DNA of 64,000 nt from Flavobacterium undicola (GTDB lineage: Bacteria; Bacteroidota; Bacteroidia; Flavobacteriales; Flavobacteriaceae), in the NCBI RefSeq assembly GCF_009909155.2, contig NZ_JAAAPM020000002.1, forward strand, positions 186,001 to 250,000, in the 5' to 3' direction. Position 1 is the first letter of the stretch. Each line of letters starts with the position of its first letter. Shown here piece by piece: positions 1 through 9,431 of the stretch. Under the pieces are notes generated by a model. The model ran no database searches. It was not told the origin of the DNA and saw only the letters and a list, made by a program, of their open reading frames with translations. A program made the position numbers and the translations under genes.

Positions 1-3000
1 ATTTGGATATATAGTCAATTTAAAGATGCATCTATAGCTTATAATCTTACAGGAGCTTATAAAATAAATGGAAAATTGGACATTGCAATTTTAAAGTTAG
101 CTATTAGAAGACTCTATGAGAAATATGCAGTATTAAGAACGAACTTTTATGAAAAAGATGGAAGTCCAATAATGAGAGTTAAGGAAAAATATCCGATTGC
201 CGGATCTGAAATTATACAATTAAGAAAAACAAATAATAAACATGTTTCAGAATTATTAAGACAACATCATCATAGAATAATAGACCTTGTTAAAGACGAG
301 CTTTGCACCTTTGAAATAATAGAAATAGAAGGAAATCAAGAATTTTATTTATCATACAATATTCATCATATAATTGCAGATGGTTGGTCTTCAGGGGTAC
401 TTGTTGCAGAAGTTCTGAAAACTTATAAAGAACTCAAAGAAGATACCTTTAAAGAGCTTTTATTAGATATACAATTCTTCGATTATAGCTATTGGTACAA
501 TCAACATATAGAGTCGTTACATGAATCCAAAGTATATTGGCAACAACAATTAAAAGATTTTCCAAAGCCTACTCAGTGGTTAAATAATGTGGTATCCAAA
601 GAAACTTCTTTTGAAGGGAGTGAGATGAATTTTGAATTTGATATAAACCAAACCAATACGCTTAAAAAAATAGCAGAAGAAGAACACTGTACATTATTTA
701 TGGTGGTTTTGAGCTTGATTAATATATGCCTATATAAATATTCTAACCAAGAAGATATTATTGTTGGAACCGATTTTTCAGGTCGTAATTTGGGAGAGTT
801 GGAAAATCAGTTAGGTTATTTTTTAAAATTAATACCAGTAAGAACTCAAATAAATAAAGAGTTTACTTTTAGTGAGTATCTTTCTATAGTAAAAACAACG
901 GTTTTAGACGCATTTGATAACCAAGACTATCCTATTGAATATATGATTAAAGATATTGAAAAGGATAGTTCGGATAGAAAGACTCTTTTTAATACGCTGA
1001 TATTATTTCAAAATTTCAATAATATTCCCGATTTTAAAAATTATGTTTCAGATTTAGATATTACACCAATACCAACTAATAATGCTAATGCCCTTCTGGA
1101 TTTAACATTTGAGTTTCTCCAAATTGAAGATCGATTAGAATTAAAAATACGATACAAAACAGAAGTATTTGAAGCTTGGCAAATAGAAGGGTTTTGGAAT
1201 CAATTCAATACGCTGATAGAGAGCGTTGGCGAGAAAAAAAATGAAAATATAAAAACTCTTCATATAGCAAAACAATCTCTTGATACTCCTGTAAGAGCAA
1301 AAGTAAATTATCCTTGTGTGATAGATGCTATTAGCAAAATAGCTAAAAAGAACCCTCATAAATTAGCATTGCATTGCAATAATAGAAACCTAAGTTACCA
1401 ACAATTATATGATAGGGTTAATCAGTTGGCTCCTTTTTTAAAGAGGGATATAGGATCTAAGGAATATGTAGGCATTTTTATGAAAAAAGATGAAAATGCG
1501 ATCATAACCATACTAGCCATTTTAAAATCAAACTGTGTGTTTGTTCCTATTGATATACATTATCCTAAAGCTAGAATCCAACATATTATTAAAGACGCTA
1601 ATATAAAACACGTAATATGTGATACAAGTACATCAAAAGAACTATCCGAGTTTAGTTCATCTGTAAATATTTTGGAGATAGAAGAGGTATATAATAAGCC
1701 TATTCTTAAAGATGTCAAATTTGAAGTTTGTAAAGAAGATGAATTAGCGTATATTTTATACACATCTGGTTCTACAGGAACTCCAAAAGGGGTGGTGATC
1801 AATCGAAGGTCACTTAATTATTACACGGCGACTTTTTTAAATTATTTTGAGTTAACAACAGAAGATCGAGTATTGCAACAAGCAAGTATATCTTTTGATA
1901 CATCCTTAGAGGAAATTTTTCCAACATTGTGTATTGGAGGGACTCTTGATATCATTGAAGAAGGAGGAAAGGATATAGTATCTATAATTAAAGCTGTCGA
2001 AGAACGTGATGTTACTGTAATTAGTTCAACACCATTGATTATTCATGAATTGAATACATCTTCTTTCAATAAAAATAAATTACGATTGTTAATTTCCGGA
2101 GGAGATGTTTTAAAGGAAAGTCATATAAGTAATTTTATTGGAAAAATGCCAATTTATAACACCTACGGACCAACTGAGACTACGGTTTGTGCTTCTTATA
2201 AAAAAGTAGAGGTTAAAGAAGATTTAATATCTATCGGAAAACCAATTGAGGGTAAGCAAATTGCTATTGTTGATACTAATGGTTTTATATTACCAAATGG
2301 CGTAGAAGGCGAAATTTGTATTGGAGGTGAAGGTGTTTTTAAAGGCTATGTTAATGATAAAAATCAAACCGATAATGCTTTAGTTATTTTGAAAGAGAAT
2401 GGTGTTTTTTATAAAAGCGGAGATAGAGGCTATATAGACAATAAGGGAGAAGTAATTTTTAAAGGAAGAGTAGACAATCAAATTAAAATTAGAGGGCAGA
2501 GAATTTCTTTACAAGAAATTGAAGATGCCGTTCTTTTAGATACTACTGTTAAGAATGCTTTTATAAGTGCTCAATTAGATGACAAAGAAAAATTAGATAT
2601 AATAGCACATGTAGAGAGTAAAGATTCTTTTGAATTTCAAATATTTTTAGATAGGCTTTCCCAAAAGTTGCCGCAGTATATGATTCCAAAGCGTTTTTAT
2701 AAGGTAAAGAGATTCCCAATCAATGTTAACGGTAAAATAAGTATTGAGAAGTTATTGTCTAATCAATATCCACAGATAGAATTAGAAGATATTTTTATAG
2801 TTCCAAAAAATGATATCCAAGAAAAAATACTTGAGATATGGAAAAGCGTATTAAAACAGGAGCATATTAGTATTACAAGTAATTTTTTCCATATTGGGGG
2901 AGATAGTTTGTCATTAGGAAAAATTAAAATGGAATTAGAGATTTGTTTTTCTACAGAATTAAGTTTCAAAGAGCTATATGAGGCAAATACAATTCAATTG

Positions 3001-3069
3001 TCTTCAGAATTGTTTGCGAAAAAAAGTCCAACACAGATTGAGATTGGCAGGAAAGAGTTTATAATTTAA
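1..3069 (+). CDS. Nonribosomal peptide synthetase, C-A-PCP module (5' end outside window)
   Basis: The reading frame is open from base 1, so the TTG at 76 is not the start and the N-terminus lies upstream. Counting from the first visible codon: a condensation domain begins with the C1-type motif IWIYSQF and has the active-site motif HHIIADG at about residues 122-128. An adenylation domain follows, with YILYTSGSTGTPKGV near 583, YGPTETT near 722 and the A10 lysine in NGKIS. A carrier domain ends the protein, with NFFHIGGDS, whose serine carries phosphopantetheine. Aligned by eye to GrsA, the specificity residues read D-T-E-S-I-G-T-V-C-K. This is close to the lysine code known from bacitracin synthetase (DAESIGSVCK), so lysine or another basic residue is inferred. 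There is no epimerase or thioesterase domain. The gene is 44 bp upstream of a second NRPS and should act before it. Confidence 0.95.
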   Translation: MWIYSQFKDASIAYNLTGAYKINGKLDIAILKLAIRRLYEKYAVLRTNFYEKDGSPIMRVKEKYPIAGSEIIQLRKTNNKHVSELLRQHHHRIIDLVKDELCTFEIIEIEGNQEFYLSYNIHHIIADGWSSGVLVAEVLKTYKELKEDTFKELLLDIQFFDYSYWYNQHIESLHESKVYWQQQLKDFPKPTQWLNNVVSKETSFEGSEMNFEFDINQTNTLKKIAEEEHCTLFMVVLSLINICLYKYSNQEDIIVGTDFSGRNLGELENQLGYFLKLIPVRTQINKEFTFSEYLSIVKTTVLDAFDNQDYPIEYMIKDIEKDSSDRKTLFNTLILFQNFNNIPDFKNYVSDLDITPIPTNNANALLDLTFEFLQIEDRLELKIRYKTEVFEAWQIEGFWNQFNTLIESVGEKKNENIKTLHIAKQSLDTPVRAKVNYPCVIDAISKIAKKNPHKLALHCNNRNLSYQQLYDRVNQLAPFLKRDIGSKEYVGIFMKKDENAIITILAILKSNCVFVPIDIHYPKARIQHIIKDANIKHVICDTSTSKELSEFSSSVNILEIEEVYNKPILKDVKFEVCKEDELAYILYTSGSTGTPKGVVINRRSLNYYTATFLNYFELTTEDRVLQQASISFDTSLEEIFPTLCIGGTLDIIEEGGKDIVSIIKAVEERDVTVISSTPLIIHELNTSSFNKNKLRLLISGGDVLKESHISNFIGKMPIYNTYGPTETTVCASYKKVEVKEDLISIGKPIEGKQIAIVDTNGFILPNGVEGEICIGGEGVFKGYVNDKNQTDNALVILKENGVFYKSGDRGYIDNKGEVIFKGRVDNQIKIRGQRISLQEIEDAVLLDTTVKNAFISAQLDDKEKLDIIAHVESKDSFEFQIFLDRLSQKLPQYMIPKRFYKVKRFPINVNGKISIEKLLSNQYPQIELEDIFIVPKNDIQEKILEIWKSVLKQEHISITSNFFHIGGDSLSLGKIKMELEICFSTELSFKELYEANTIQLSSELFAKKSPTQIEIGRKEFII

Positions 3070-3113
3070 GAATAGCTTTTTTAGAATAAATACATAAAAC
3101 GACACCATCTAAA

Positions 3114-6100
3114 ATGATATTGACAGATAACACAAAACAAATACTTCAAGATATAAAATATTTTGGTGGTACCATTTCATTAAAGGATAATAATCTAAAA
3201 TTAAGTTTTCCTGATGATTTTAGTAATCCTGATTTATTGGAAAGAATTAAGATTAATAAATCTTCGTTAATTAATTTTTTAGTTAATGAAAGCCGTATAG
3301 CACCAACACTTAAGCAAACTGATTTCAGAGCTACATCAGGGCAAAAAGGGCTATGGTTTTTAAGTCAGTTTGAAGAAGGATCAAATGCATATCATATAAC
3401 AACTATTTTTGATTTAATAGGAGAGGTAAATCCAATTTTTTTAGAAAAAAGTTTTCAAATTTTAATGGATCGTCATGAAATTCTTAGAACCACTTTTTAT
3501 GTGGACGAAGAAGGTGAGTTGTATCAACAAATTCATGAAAAAGGCAGGTTAAACTTAGCTTTTAATTGTTTTGAAGAACATGATTTTTCAAAACAAGAAG
3601 AGTTGATAAAGACGTATGGAAATGCATTATTTGATTTAGGAAAGGATTCTTTATTTAGAAGTGTTTTAATCAAGATTGATGAAAAAGACTATATTTTAAG
3701 TCTTACATTCCATCATATCATTAGTGATGGTTGGAGCGTAAGTGTTTTGATTAAAGAGTTGTTGCATATTTATGAGCAACTAAGTAAAGGAGGAAATGTT
3801 GTTTTGCCTGACTTGAAAATTCAATATAAAGACTATGCTGTTTGGCAGAGAGATCGGGTTTCAAAAATGGAGCTATCAAGATCTTATTGGAAAGATAAGT
3901 TATCAGGTGAATTACCCACATTAGATTTGTTAGGAATTCGACCACCAGTGAAAACTTATGTTGGAAACCGAGTTTTATTATCGATAGACAAGTTGAGAAT
4001 TGAAAAATGGAAGGAAACTTGTAAAGAAAATAATGCCACATTGTTTATGGGACTCTTGTCAGGATTAAATGCTATTTTGTATCGATACACTTCACAGCAA
4101 GATTTTATCATAGGAACAGCTACCGCAGGAAGAGTTCACCAAGATGTAATAAATCAAATAGGTTTTTATGTAAATACACTGCCATTAAGGACAAAAGTAA
4201 CTTCTGAAAGTTCTTTTTTAGACTTGTTATCAGAAGTTAAAGAAACGACCTTAGAAGCTTTTGAACATCAAGAATATCCTTTTAATGAGATTCTTGAAGA
4301 TATAGATATAAGAAGGGATGCGAGTAGAAGTCCATTGTTTGATTGTATGCTTGTCTTTCAGAATAATGAAAAAATTGGTATTGAATCGAAGGGGTTAAAG
4401 GTCATTCAAAGAGATAATGTTTCTAAGACCAGTAAGTACGATATTTCTTTTGTTTTTACAGAAAATAGAGATGGAGACTTAAATTTGGAATTAGAATATA
4501 ATACAGACTTATATCAACAAGATTTCATTAAACAATTAGGTACTCATTATATTAATATGATAAATGAGATGGCTGTAAATGAAAAACAACCTATTAAGAG
4601 CATAGAGTATTTGTCAAAACTGGAAAAAAAACAATTACTAATTAATTTTAACGACACAAAAGTTGATTATCCAAAAGATAAAACCATAATAGATTTATTT
4701 GAAGAACAAGTTGAAAGAACACCTAATAATATTGCAGTTGTTTTTGAAGATTTAGAGTTAACTTATAATGAGCTGAATGAAAAAGCTAATCAATTAGGGG
4801 GGTACTTAAGAGAAAATTATCAAATTGTCCCAGATGATTTAATTGGGATTAAGTTAGATCGAAGCGAACTAATGATTATCGCAATTTTGGGAATATTAAA
4901 ATCAGGTGCAGCTTATGTTCCAATTGACCCAACTTATCCCAAAGAAAGAATTAGTTATATAGAAAATGATAGTAACACTAAATTTGTAATTGATAAGATT
5001 GAAATTGAAAACTTTTATAAAAATTATCAAAAATGGTCAATTGGAAATATTCAAAAAAACAATACTTCTATTAACCTTGTCTATGTGATATATACATCGG
5101 GAACTACTGGTTACCCAAAAGGGGTTATGGTTGAGAATGTTAGTTTGATAAATTTACTTAAAACTTATAATCTAAAAGAAAACAATAGAAGCAGCCTAAC
5201 TTGTAACTATAATTTTGATGTCTCCGTTTTAGAAATATTTTCAAATTTAATTTGTGGCTCTACTTTATTTATTCCTAAATATGAAGTTGTTATATCTCCA
5301 AATGAGTATGCTAACTTTATAATGAATAATGAAATTACTCATTGCTACATTCATCCAATGTATTTGAAGAAAATTTCTGAAGGTCTTAATGAGCGCAAAT
5401 ATGTTTTAAGAAGAATTTTGATAGGTGTTGAACCAATTAAATATGATAATATTAAATATTATATAAATAATGGGACAGAGATTATTAATGCTTATGGACC
5501 AACAGAAACTACAATATGTACTAGTTTCTTTAGGGTTTCAAATAATAATGATATTGACAAATCTATCATTCCAATAGGCTCTCCTATTTCAAACACACAT
5601 ATATATATACTTGATGCAAATTTATTACCTGTGCCATTAGGGAATATAGGAAGAATTTATATTGGAGGAGCTAGTCTTGCACGAGGTTACTTAAATAAAT
5701 TAGAATTAACAGCTGAAAAATTTATTCCAAATCCTTTTAATGAGGGAACTAGAATGTATGATTCAGGTGATTTAGGATGTTGGTTATCTGATGGTAATAT
5801 CGAATTTTCTGGAAGAAAGGACAAACAGGTTAAAATTAGAGGCTATAGGATTGAGCTAGATGAGATTGAAAAAACGATATTAAAATATTCAAAAGATATA
5901 ACTGAGGTTTATTTAAAGGTTAGTCAGAAAAAACATTCAGAAAAAATATTATTGGCATATATAGTTTCCATTGGAGAATTAGAGAAACATAAGTTGAAAA
6001 GGTTTTTAACATATCGACTTCCGAATTATATGCTGCCAGATTTTTATATAAAACTGGAAGCTTTACCTCTAACAGTTAATGGTAAAATAGATATTGCAGC

Positions 6101-7700
6101 TTTACCACTATTAAGTGATAATGATGTCATAAAAAAAGCCTATGTTGCTCCTAAAACTGAACTGGAAGAAAAGATAATTAAAATATGGAGTGAAGTATTA
6201 GATATTAAGAAAATTGGAGTAAATGATAATTTTTTTGAATTAGGAGGAAGTAGTTTAAATCTCATTCAATTAAGTAATAGAATAAACTATGTTTTTAATA
6301 AAAAAATAGAAATATCTAAGTTGTATGAAAATTCAGAATTAAATCAACAAGTGGCTTTAATCTTATCAACAGACACTATAAGTGCAAAGCTAGACATAGA
6401 TATTCCTAAAATTGTAAATAATACATTAATTAAACCTTTTCCTGGTCAGGAAAGATTATATGATTTATCTAAAGGAAACAACTTTTATTATATAAAGAAG
6501 GCTATTAAATGTAATTTTAAGCTTAATATTGAAGACATTCAGTTTGCTTTCAGTAGTTTAATTAAAAAGAACGAATCCTTAAGATCAAATTTTTTCAAAA
6601 TTGATTCTGAGTTATTCCTTAGCTTTAAAAGTGATTGTAACTTGATTGTAGATTATGTTGATTTAAGAAATACTTCTAAAGATAAGTATGAGGAATTACA
6701 CAAGATACTAAGCCACGAACCAGAGGTATTTGACCTGGAAAAGGATATCTTAATAAAGGTTAAAGTAGTCCATTTAGATTTAGAGGAATTTGTAATTTTT
6801 ATGGTTATTGATCATATAATAATTGATGGTTGGGGTATAGATATTTTTCTAAAACAATTATATTATTTATATATTAATAAGGGGGATGAGACTTTCTTAA
6901 TGAATAAAGAAGCAAATGAATCTGATTATTCTTATTCAAGAATTCTAGAAGAGAAAAGACTCTTAAGAATGGAAAATTATTACTCAGATAAGGCTTTTTG
7001 GATTGACAAATATTTGGAGGGATGGAATGATATTAAATTACCATACGATTATCCAAAAGAAGAGATGACATTTTTTGCAAGTAATATAAATATAAATTTA
7101 GATTCACATAGGTCAAAAAAAATACTCAGAATAGCTTTAAAAAATAATGTAAGCCTATTAATGATATATGTTTATTTGGTTAATATGACACTAGCTAGGT
7201 TTACAAATCAAAATGAAATAACATCAGGAATTGTTTTAGCAGATAGAGATGATTTGTTTTCTAAAGATGAAGTAGGCTTCTTTTTAACAACTTTGCCTAT
7301 TAGAACAAAGTTTAATAATAAATTAAATTTTCATGAAAATTTTCAAATTGTTAAAAGTGAATACTTAAATGCAATATCTCATAGAAATTATACTTTTACT
7401 GATTTGGTAAGAGATACTAATCGGAAATTCGACCTAAAAAACATGCCATATTATAAAGTTTTTGTGAATGAATCATCAGCATATGACAATGAAAAGAGAA
7501 ATTCAAGTGCTAATTTTCATGAAATTAGTATAAAAAGAGATTTAGAATATAGTATTTATGAATTGATGTTTATCGTCTCAAAAGAAACAGATGAAAAGAT
7601 AAACTTATCTATAATTTATAATAAATCATTATTTAAATCCTATACAATAAAAAGGTTACGTGATATTTTATTAGAAATGTTAGATTCTTATCCGTTGTAA
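3114..7700 (+). CDS. Nonribosomal peptide synthetase, docking-C-A-PCP-C
   Basis: This is a complete 1528-residue protein. Residues 1-55 resemble a TubC-type N-terminal docking domain (ILQDIKYFGGTISL then KINKSSLINFL), which would pair it with an upstream NRPS or PKS. A condensation domain follows (GLWFLSQF near 78, HHIISDG at 200-206). The adenylation domain has YVIYTSGTTGYPKGV near 655 and NAYGPTETT near 791. The carrier domain has NFFELGGSS near 1040. A second, full-length condensation domain fills 1100-1528, with DHIIIDG near 1232; the first His of HHxxxDG is replaced, but the catalytic second His remains. The adenylation code read by eye is D-V-L-Y-I-V-A-I-C-K, which matches no common code closely and suggests a bulky hydrophobic or aromatic residue. 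No thioesterase is fused. The last condensation domain may release the chain onto an amine or feed a protein encoded elsewhere. Confidence 0.95.
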   Translation: MILTDNTKQILQDIKYFGGTISLKDNNLKLSFPDDFSNPDLLERIKINKSSLINFLVNESRIAPTLKQTDFRATSGQKGLWFLSQFEEGSNAYHITTIFDLIGEVNPIFLEKSFQILMDRHEILRTTFYVDEEGELYQQIHEKGRLNLAFNCFEEHDFSKQEELIKTYGNALFDLGKDSLFRSVLIKIDEKDYILSLTFHHIISDGWSVSVLIKELLHIYEQLSKGGNVVLPDLKIQYKDYAVWQRDRVSKMELSRSYWKDKLSGELPTLDLLGIRPPVKTYVGNRVLLSIDKLRIEKWKETCKENNATLFMGLLSGLNAILYRYTSQQDFIIGTATAGRVHQDVINQIGFYVNTLPLRTKVTSESSFLDLLSEVKETTLEAFEHQEYPFNEILEDIDIRRDASRSPLFDCMLVFQNNEKIGIESKGLKVIQRDNVSKTSKYDISFVFTENRDGDLNLELEYNTDLYQQDFIKQLGTHYINMINEMAVNEKQPIKSIEYLSKLEKKQLLINFNDTKVDYPKDKTIIDLFEEQVERTPNNIAVVFEDLELTYNELNEKANQLGGYLRENYQIVPDDLIGIKLDRSELMIIAILGILKSGAAYVPIDPTYPKERISYIENDSNTKFVIDKIEIENFYKNYQKWSIGNIQKNNTSINLVYVIYTSGTTGYPKGVMVENVSLINLLKTYNLKENNRSSLTCNYNFDVSVLEIFSNLICGSTLFIPKYEVVISPNEYANFIMNNEITHCYIHPMYLKKISEGLNERKYVLRRILIGVEPIKYDNIKYYINNGTEIINAYGPTETTICTSFFRVSNNNDIDKSIIPIGSPISNTHIYILDANLLPVPLGNIGRIYIGGASLARGYLNKLELTAEKFIPNPFNEGTRMYDSGDLGCWLSDGNIEFSGRKDKQVKIRGYRIELDEIEKTILKYSKDITEVYLKVSQKKHSEKILLAYIVSIGELEKHKLKRFLTYRLPNYMLPDFYIKLEALPLTVNGKIDIAALPLLSDNDVIKKAYVAPKTELEEKIIKIWSEVLDIKKIGVNDNFFELGGSSLNLIQLSNRINYVFNKKIEISKLYENSELNQQVALILSTDTISAKLDIDIPKIVNNTLIKPFPGQERLYDLSKGNNFYYIKKAIKCNFKLNIEDIQFAFSSLIKKNESLRSNFFKIDSELFLSFKSDCNLIVDYVDLRNTSKDKYEELHKILSHEPEVFDLEKDILIKVKVVHLDLEEFVIFMVIDHIIIDGWGIDIFLKQLYYLYINKGDETFLMNKEANESDYSYSRILEEKRLLRMENYYSDKAFWIDKYLEGWNDIKLPYDYPKEEMTFFASNININLDSHRSKKILRIALKNNVSLLMIYVYLVNMTLARFTNQNEITSGIVLADRDDLFSKDEVGFFLTTLPIRTKFNNKLNFHENFQIVKSEYLNAISHRNYTFTDLVRDTNRKFDLKNMPYYKVFVNESSAYDNEKRNSSANFHEISIKRDLEYSIYELMFIVSKETDEKINLSIIYNKSLFKSYTIKRLRDILLEMLDSYPL

Positions 7701-7860
7701 AGGATAAATTAAATTACAAAATTTTACATTTAACCTGAGTAAATTGCCGTTTGTTTAATACAAATAAGTTTTTCAAAGTTTAGATATAAGTTCTGCATTT
7801 ATCTTTTAAACATTAAATATAATTTAATTTAACATTTGGTTTTTTATTGGGAGGTAAAGA

Positions 7861-7923
7861 ATGGTTTATCAGCATACTAATGATAGACTTAACTGTACGA
7901 AAAAAATGCGGGATTTAAAATAA
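7861..7923 (+). CDS. Possible 20-residue peptide
   Basis: The ORF reads MVYQHTNDRLNCTKKMRDLK and is preceded by GGGAGGTAAAGA directly before the ATG. Such a Shine-Dalgarno match is uncommon in this phylum, where most genes here have none. The peptide has no signal sequence or known motif. It could be a leader peptide or simply chance; there is no support beyond the ribosome binding site and its position in a biosynthetic cluster. Confidence 0.2.
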   Translation: MVYQHTNDRLNCTKKMRDLK

Positions 7924-8164
7924 TAGTTATTATTTCCAAAAAGAATAACTATTACAATTATTCAATATAATAATAATCAATATATTAGGAGTTTAATACA
8001 ACCTAAAGTTAGCATAGCCTAAATGCTCTCGGGGTTATAATTAATTAGCTAAAATTAAATTTACTTATTCTTAAAGAAGTAAAATAATTATCGAAAACCT
8101 TACGAATACTCTGTCTTAGAGGAAAATAATATACCCCAGAATCAAACTCATTTCCATTTATTAA

Positions 8165-8195
8165 GGATTTCCTTATTCACAAGAATAAGGAAATC
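8165..8195. repeat. Perfect 13-bp hairpin
   Basis: GATTTCCTTATTC (8166-8178) pairs exactly with GAATAAGGAAATC (8183-8195) around the loop ACAA, with a possible G-T pair outside it. No T-run follows on either strand, so it is not a classical terminator. It lies 62 bases before the next gene and could protect or regulate that transcript. Confidence 0.6.
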
Positions 8196-8257
8196 TATAT
8201 ATGGAATAATTAATTGGAAAATTTAAAACAATAATTAATAATTAATCTAAATTTAAA

Positions 8258-8953
8258 ATGGAAAAAACATTATCAGAAATTCAGAAAGAATTAAAAGCAG
8301 ACCCAAAACGTCTTGAACTTGTATCACATCAATTTTTAAAGAAAATGAAAGGTGGACAATTGACTAGGGATGAAGTATCAATGGTAGTAGGTCAATGGTA
8401 TTATCCTTTGGAAAACTTTCCTTTTTTCTTATCTAAATCAATCAGCAATATAAAAAACACATCTATTCAATCGTTCATTTCAGATATTTTGCATGAGGAA
8501 TTAGGTTGTGGAAATCCAAATGATTCACATTTGGAGCTTTATATCTCTACATGTGTTGATGTAGGATTAGACGAAAAACAAATCGCAAATAGTCCTGCAT
8601 TTGATGCAACGAATGAACTCATTAAAGGCTATAAAGCAGCTGCAGAAGGATTTAATTCTAGCCTTGGTTTTTTATATGCTACCGAAGTTGCAGATTTAGT
8701 AATGGTATCTTCTATTGGGTTAGCTATAAGTAAAATTAGTGGAAAACAAATGGAAGACTTGCCGTGGGTAGATATACATGTTAAACAAGAACCAAATCAT
8801 GTTAAAAATGTAGATAATGTATTAGATATTAAGTTTGAAAAGGAAAGAGTTGATGAGATTCTGAGAACTGCAAGAGAAATGTGGAACTTGTGGATTAATT
8901 TTTTTACAGAAATTGATTTACAAATAAACAAAAAAAAGACAAGCGTAGCTTAA
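8258..8953 (+). CDS. Haem-oxygenase-like di-iron oxidase (TenA/PqqC fold)
   Basis: This 231-residue all-helical protein resembles the 'iron-containing redox enzyme' family, whose members include UndA, BesC and the N-oxygenase domain of SznF. Likely metal ligands are visible: the EE and H of ILHEELGCGNPNDSH (about 79-93), the E of YATEVADLVM (about 143), and the D, H and further E/H of WVDIHVKQEPNH (about 169-180). In this superfamily such a pattern binds a di-iron cofactor for O2 activation; true TenA thiaminases lack it. It is the first tailoring gene after the NRPSs and probably oxidises an amino acid or carrier-bound intermediate, perhaps the lysine-type residue (inference). The end of a second copy lies at 9221-9310. 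The ATG start follows an A-rich leader without Shine-Dalgarno sequence, as in neighbouring genes. Confidence 0.8.
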   Translation: MEKTLSEIQKELKADPKRLELVSHQFLKKMKGGQLTRDEVSMVVGQWYYPLENFPFFLSKSISNIKNTSIQSFISDILHEELGCGNPNDSHLELYISTCVDVGLDEKQIANSPAFDATNELIKGYKAAAEGFNSSLGFLYATEVADLVMVSSIGLAISKISGKQMEDLPWVDIHVKQEPNHVKNVDNVLDIKFEKERVDEILRTAREMWNLWINFFTEIDLQINKKKTSVA

Positions 8954-9014
8954 TTTAATAATAAACTCAATTGTTGATACAAAAAGAATCGTCTACTTTA
9001 TAGGAACAAGGCAA

Positions 9015-9209
9015 ATGTTAAATTATGATTTTGATAATTTGAGCTGTGATAATGAAGTAGAAAAGAAATTAATAGTAGATAATAAGTCAAATTTGAATCC
9101 AAACATAAAATGCTTGCTTGAACAAGCATTTTATGTTAATTCAAATGAGTATGGACATGGTATTCTAAGTGAATATATTTATAATGAGGTGAAAGAAATT
9201 ATTTTATAA
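9015..9209 (+). CDS. Small hypothetical protein (64 aa), doubtful
   Basis: An ATG-started frame of 64 codons sits between the di-iron oxidase gene and a fragment of its duplicate. The translation is acidic and rich in Asn, with no recognised motif. A long inverted repeat (9091-9146) lies inside the frame and encodes the IKCLLEQAFYV stretch, so the base sequence may be constrained by DNA or RNA structure rather than by coding. The frame may be a chance ORF in a decayed duplicate. Nothing in it resembles the N-terminus of the preceding enzyme. Confidence 0.3.
   Translation: MLNYDFDNLSCDNEVEKKLIVDNKSNLNPNIKCLLEQAFYVNSNEYGHGILSEYIYNEVKEIIL
9091..9146. repeat. Long inverted repeat
   Basis: AACATAAAATGCTTG (9102-9116) and CAAGCATTTTATGTT (9123-9137) are perfect complements around a 6-base loop. 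The stem resumes after a small internal loop with ATTTGAAT (9091-9098) and ATTCAAAT (9139-9146), giving 23 paired positions. No T-run follows. It could be a regulatory hairpin or the core of a small mobile repeat. Confidence 0.75.
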
Positions 9210-9220
9210 GTATTGAAGAC

Positions 9221-9310
9221 ATGAATTCAAGATTTAAGTATTCAAAAGAAATGTGGAGTTTATGGATAGACTTTTTTAGCGAAATAGAATTTGAGATAAG
9301 TAAAAAATAA
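9221..9310 (+). pseudogene. C-terminal fragment of a second di-iron oxidase copy
   Basis: The frame reads KEMWSLWIDFFSEIEFEISKK and ends with TAA. It aligns with REMWNLWINFFTEIDLQINKK at the C-terminus of the protein encoded at 8258-8953. The rest of the copy is missing, so this is the tail of a tandem duplicate that lost its body, or of a related gene replaced by recombination. Confidence 0.65.
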
Positions 9311-9431
9311 AAAACGGATATTGTATATTATTTTTTTAACATAAAGATACTGATCTTAAGTGTGTTAATTTTTAACCAGTCTTAGGTTATAAATAATTAC
9401 ATCCAATTAATTATAAATTTTGTTGATATTT

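Larger units (their letters stand above)
7701..8257. other. Long intergenic region between NRPS and tailoring genes
   Basis: No ordinary gene is visible in these 557 bases. It contains a 20-codon ORF with an unusually good ribosome binding site (7861-7923) and a perfect hairpin (8165-8195). The rest is AT-rich with scattered stops in all frames. The short stretch around 7998-8045 is less AT-rich than its surroundings and may be a remnant of something larger, but nothing was recognised. Confidence 0.6.

Noticed and set aside
3751..4041. 96-codon - strand ORF inside the second NRPS gene, and similar antisense frames at 10859, 19943 and 54468
   Set aside because: They lie wholly within strongly supported genes on the other strand and have no motif.
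6800..6835. Possible inactive last condensation domain (DHIIIDG instead of HHxxxDG)
   Set aside because: The second His, which is the catalytic one, and the Asp-Gly are kept, so inactivity cannot be claimed.
8258..8953. Annotation as a TenA thiaminase
   Set aside because: The visible E/H/D ligand pattern fits the di-iron branch of the fold, and the NRPS context has no thiamine genes.
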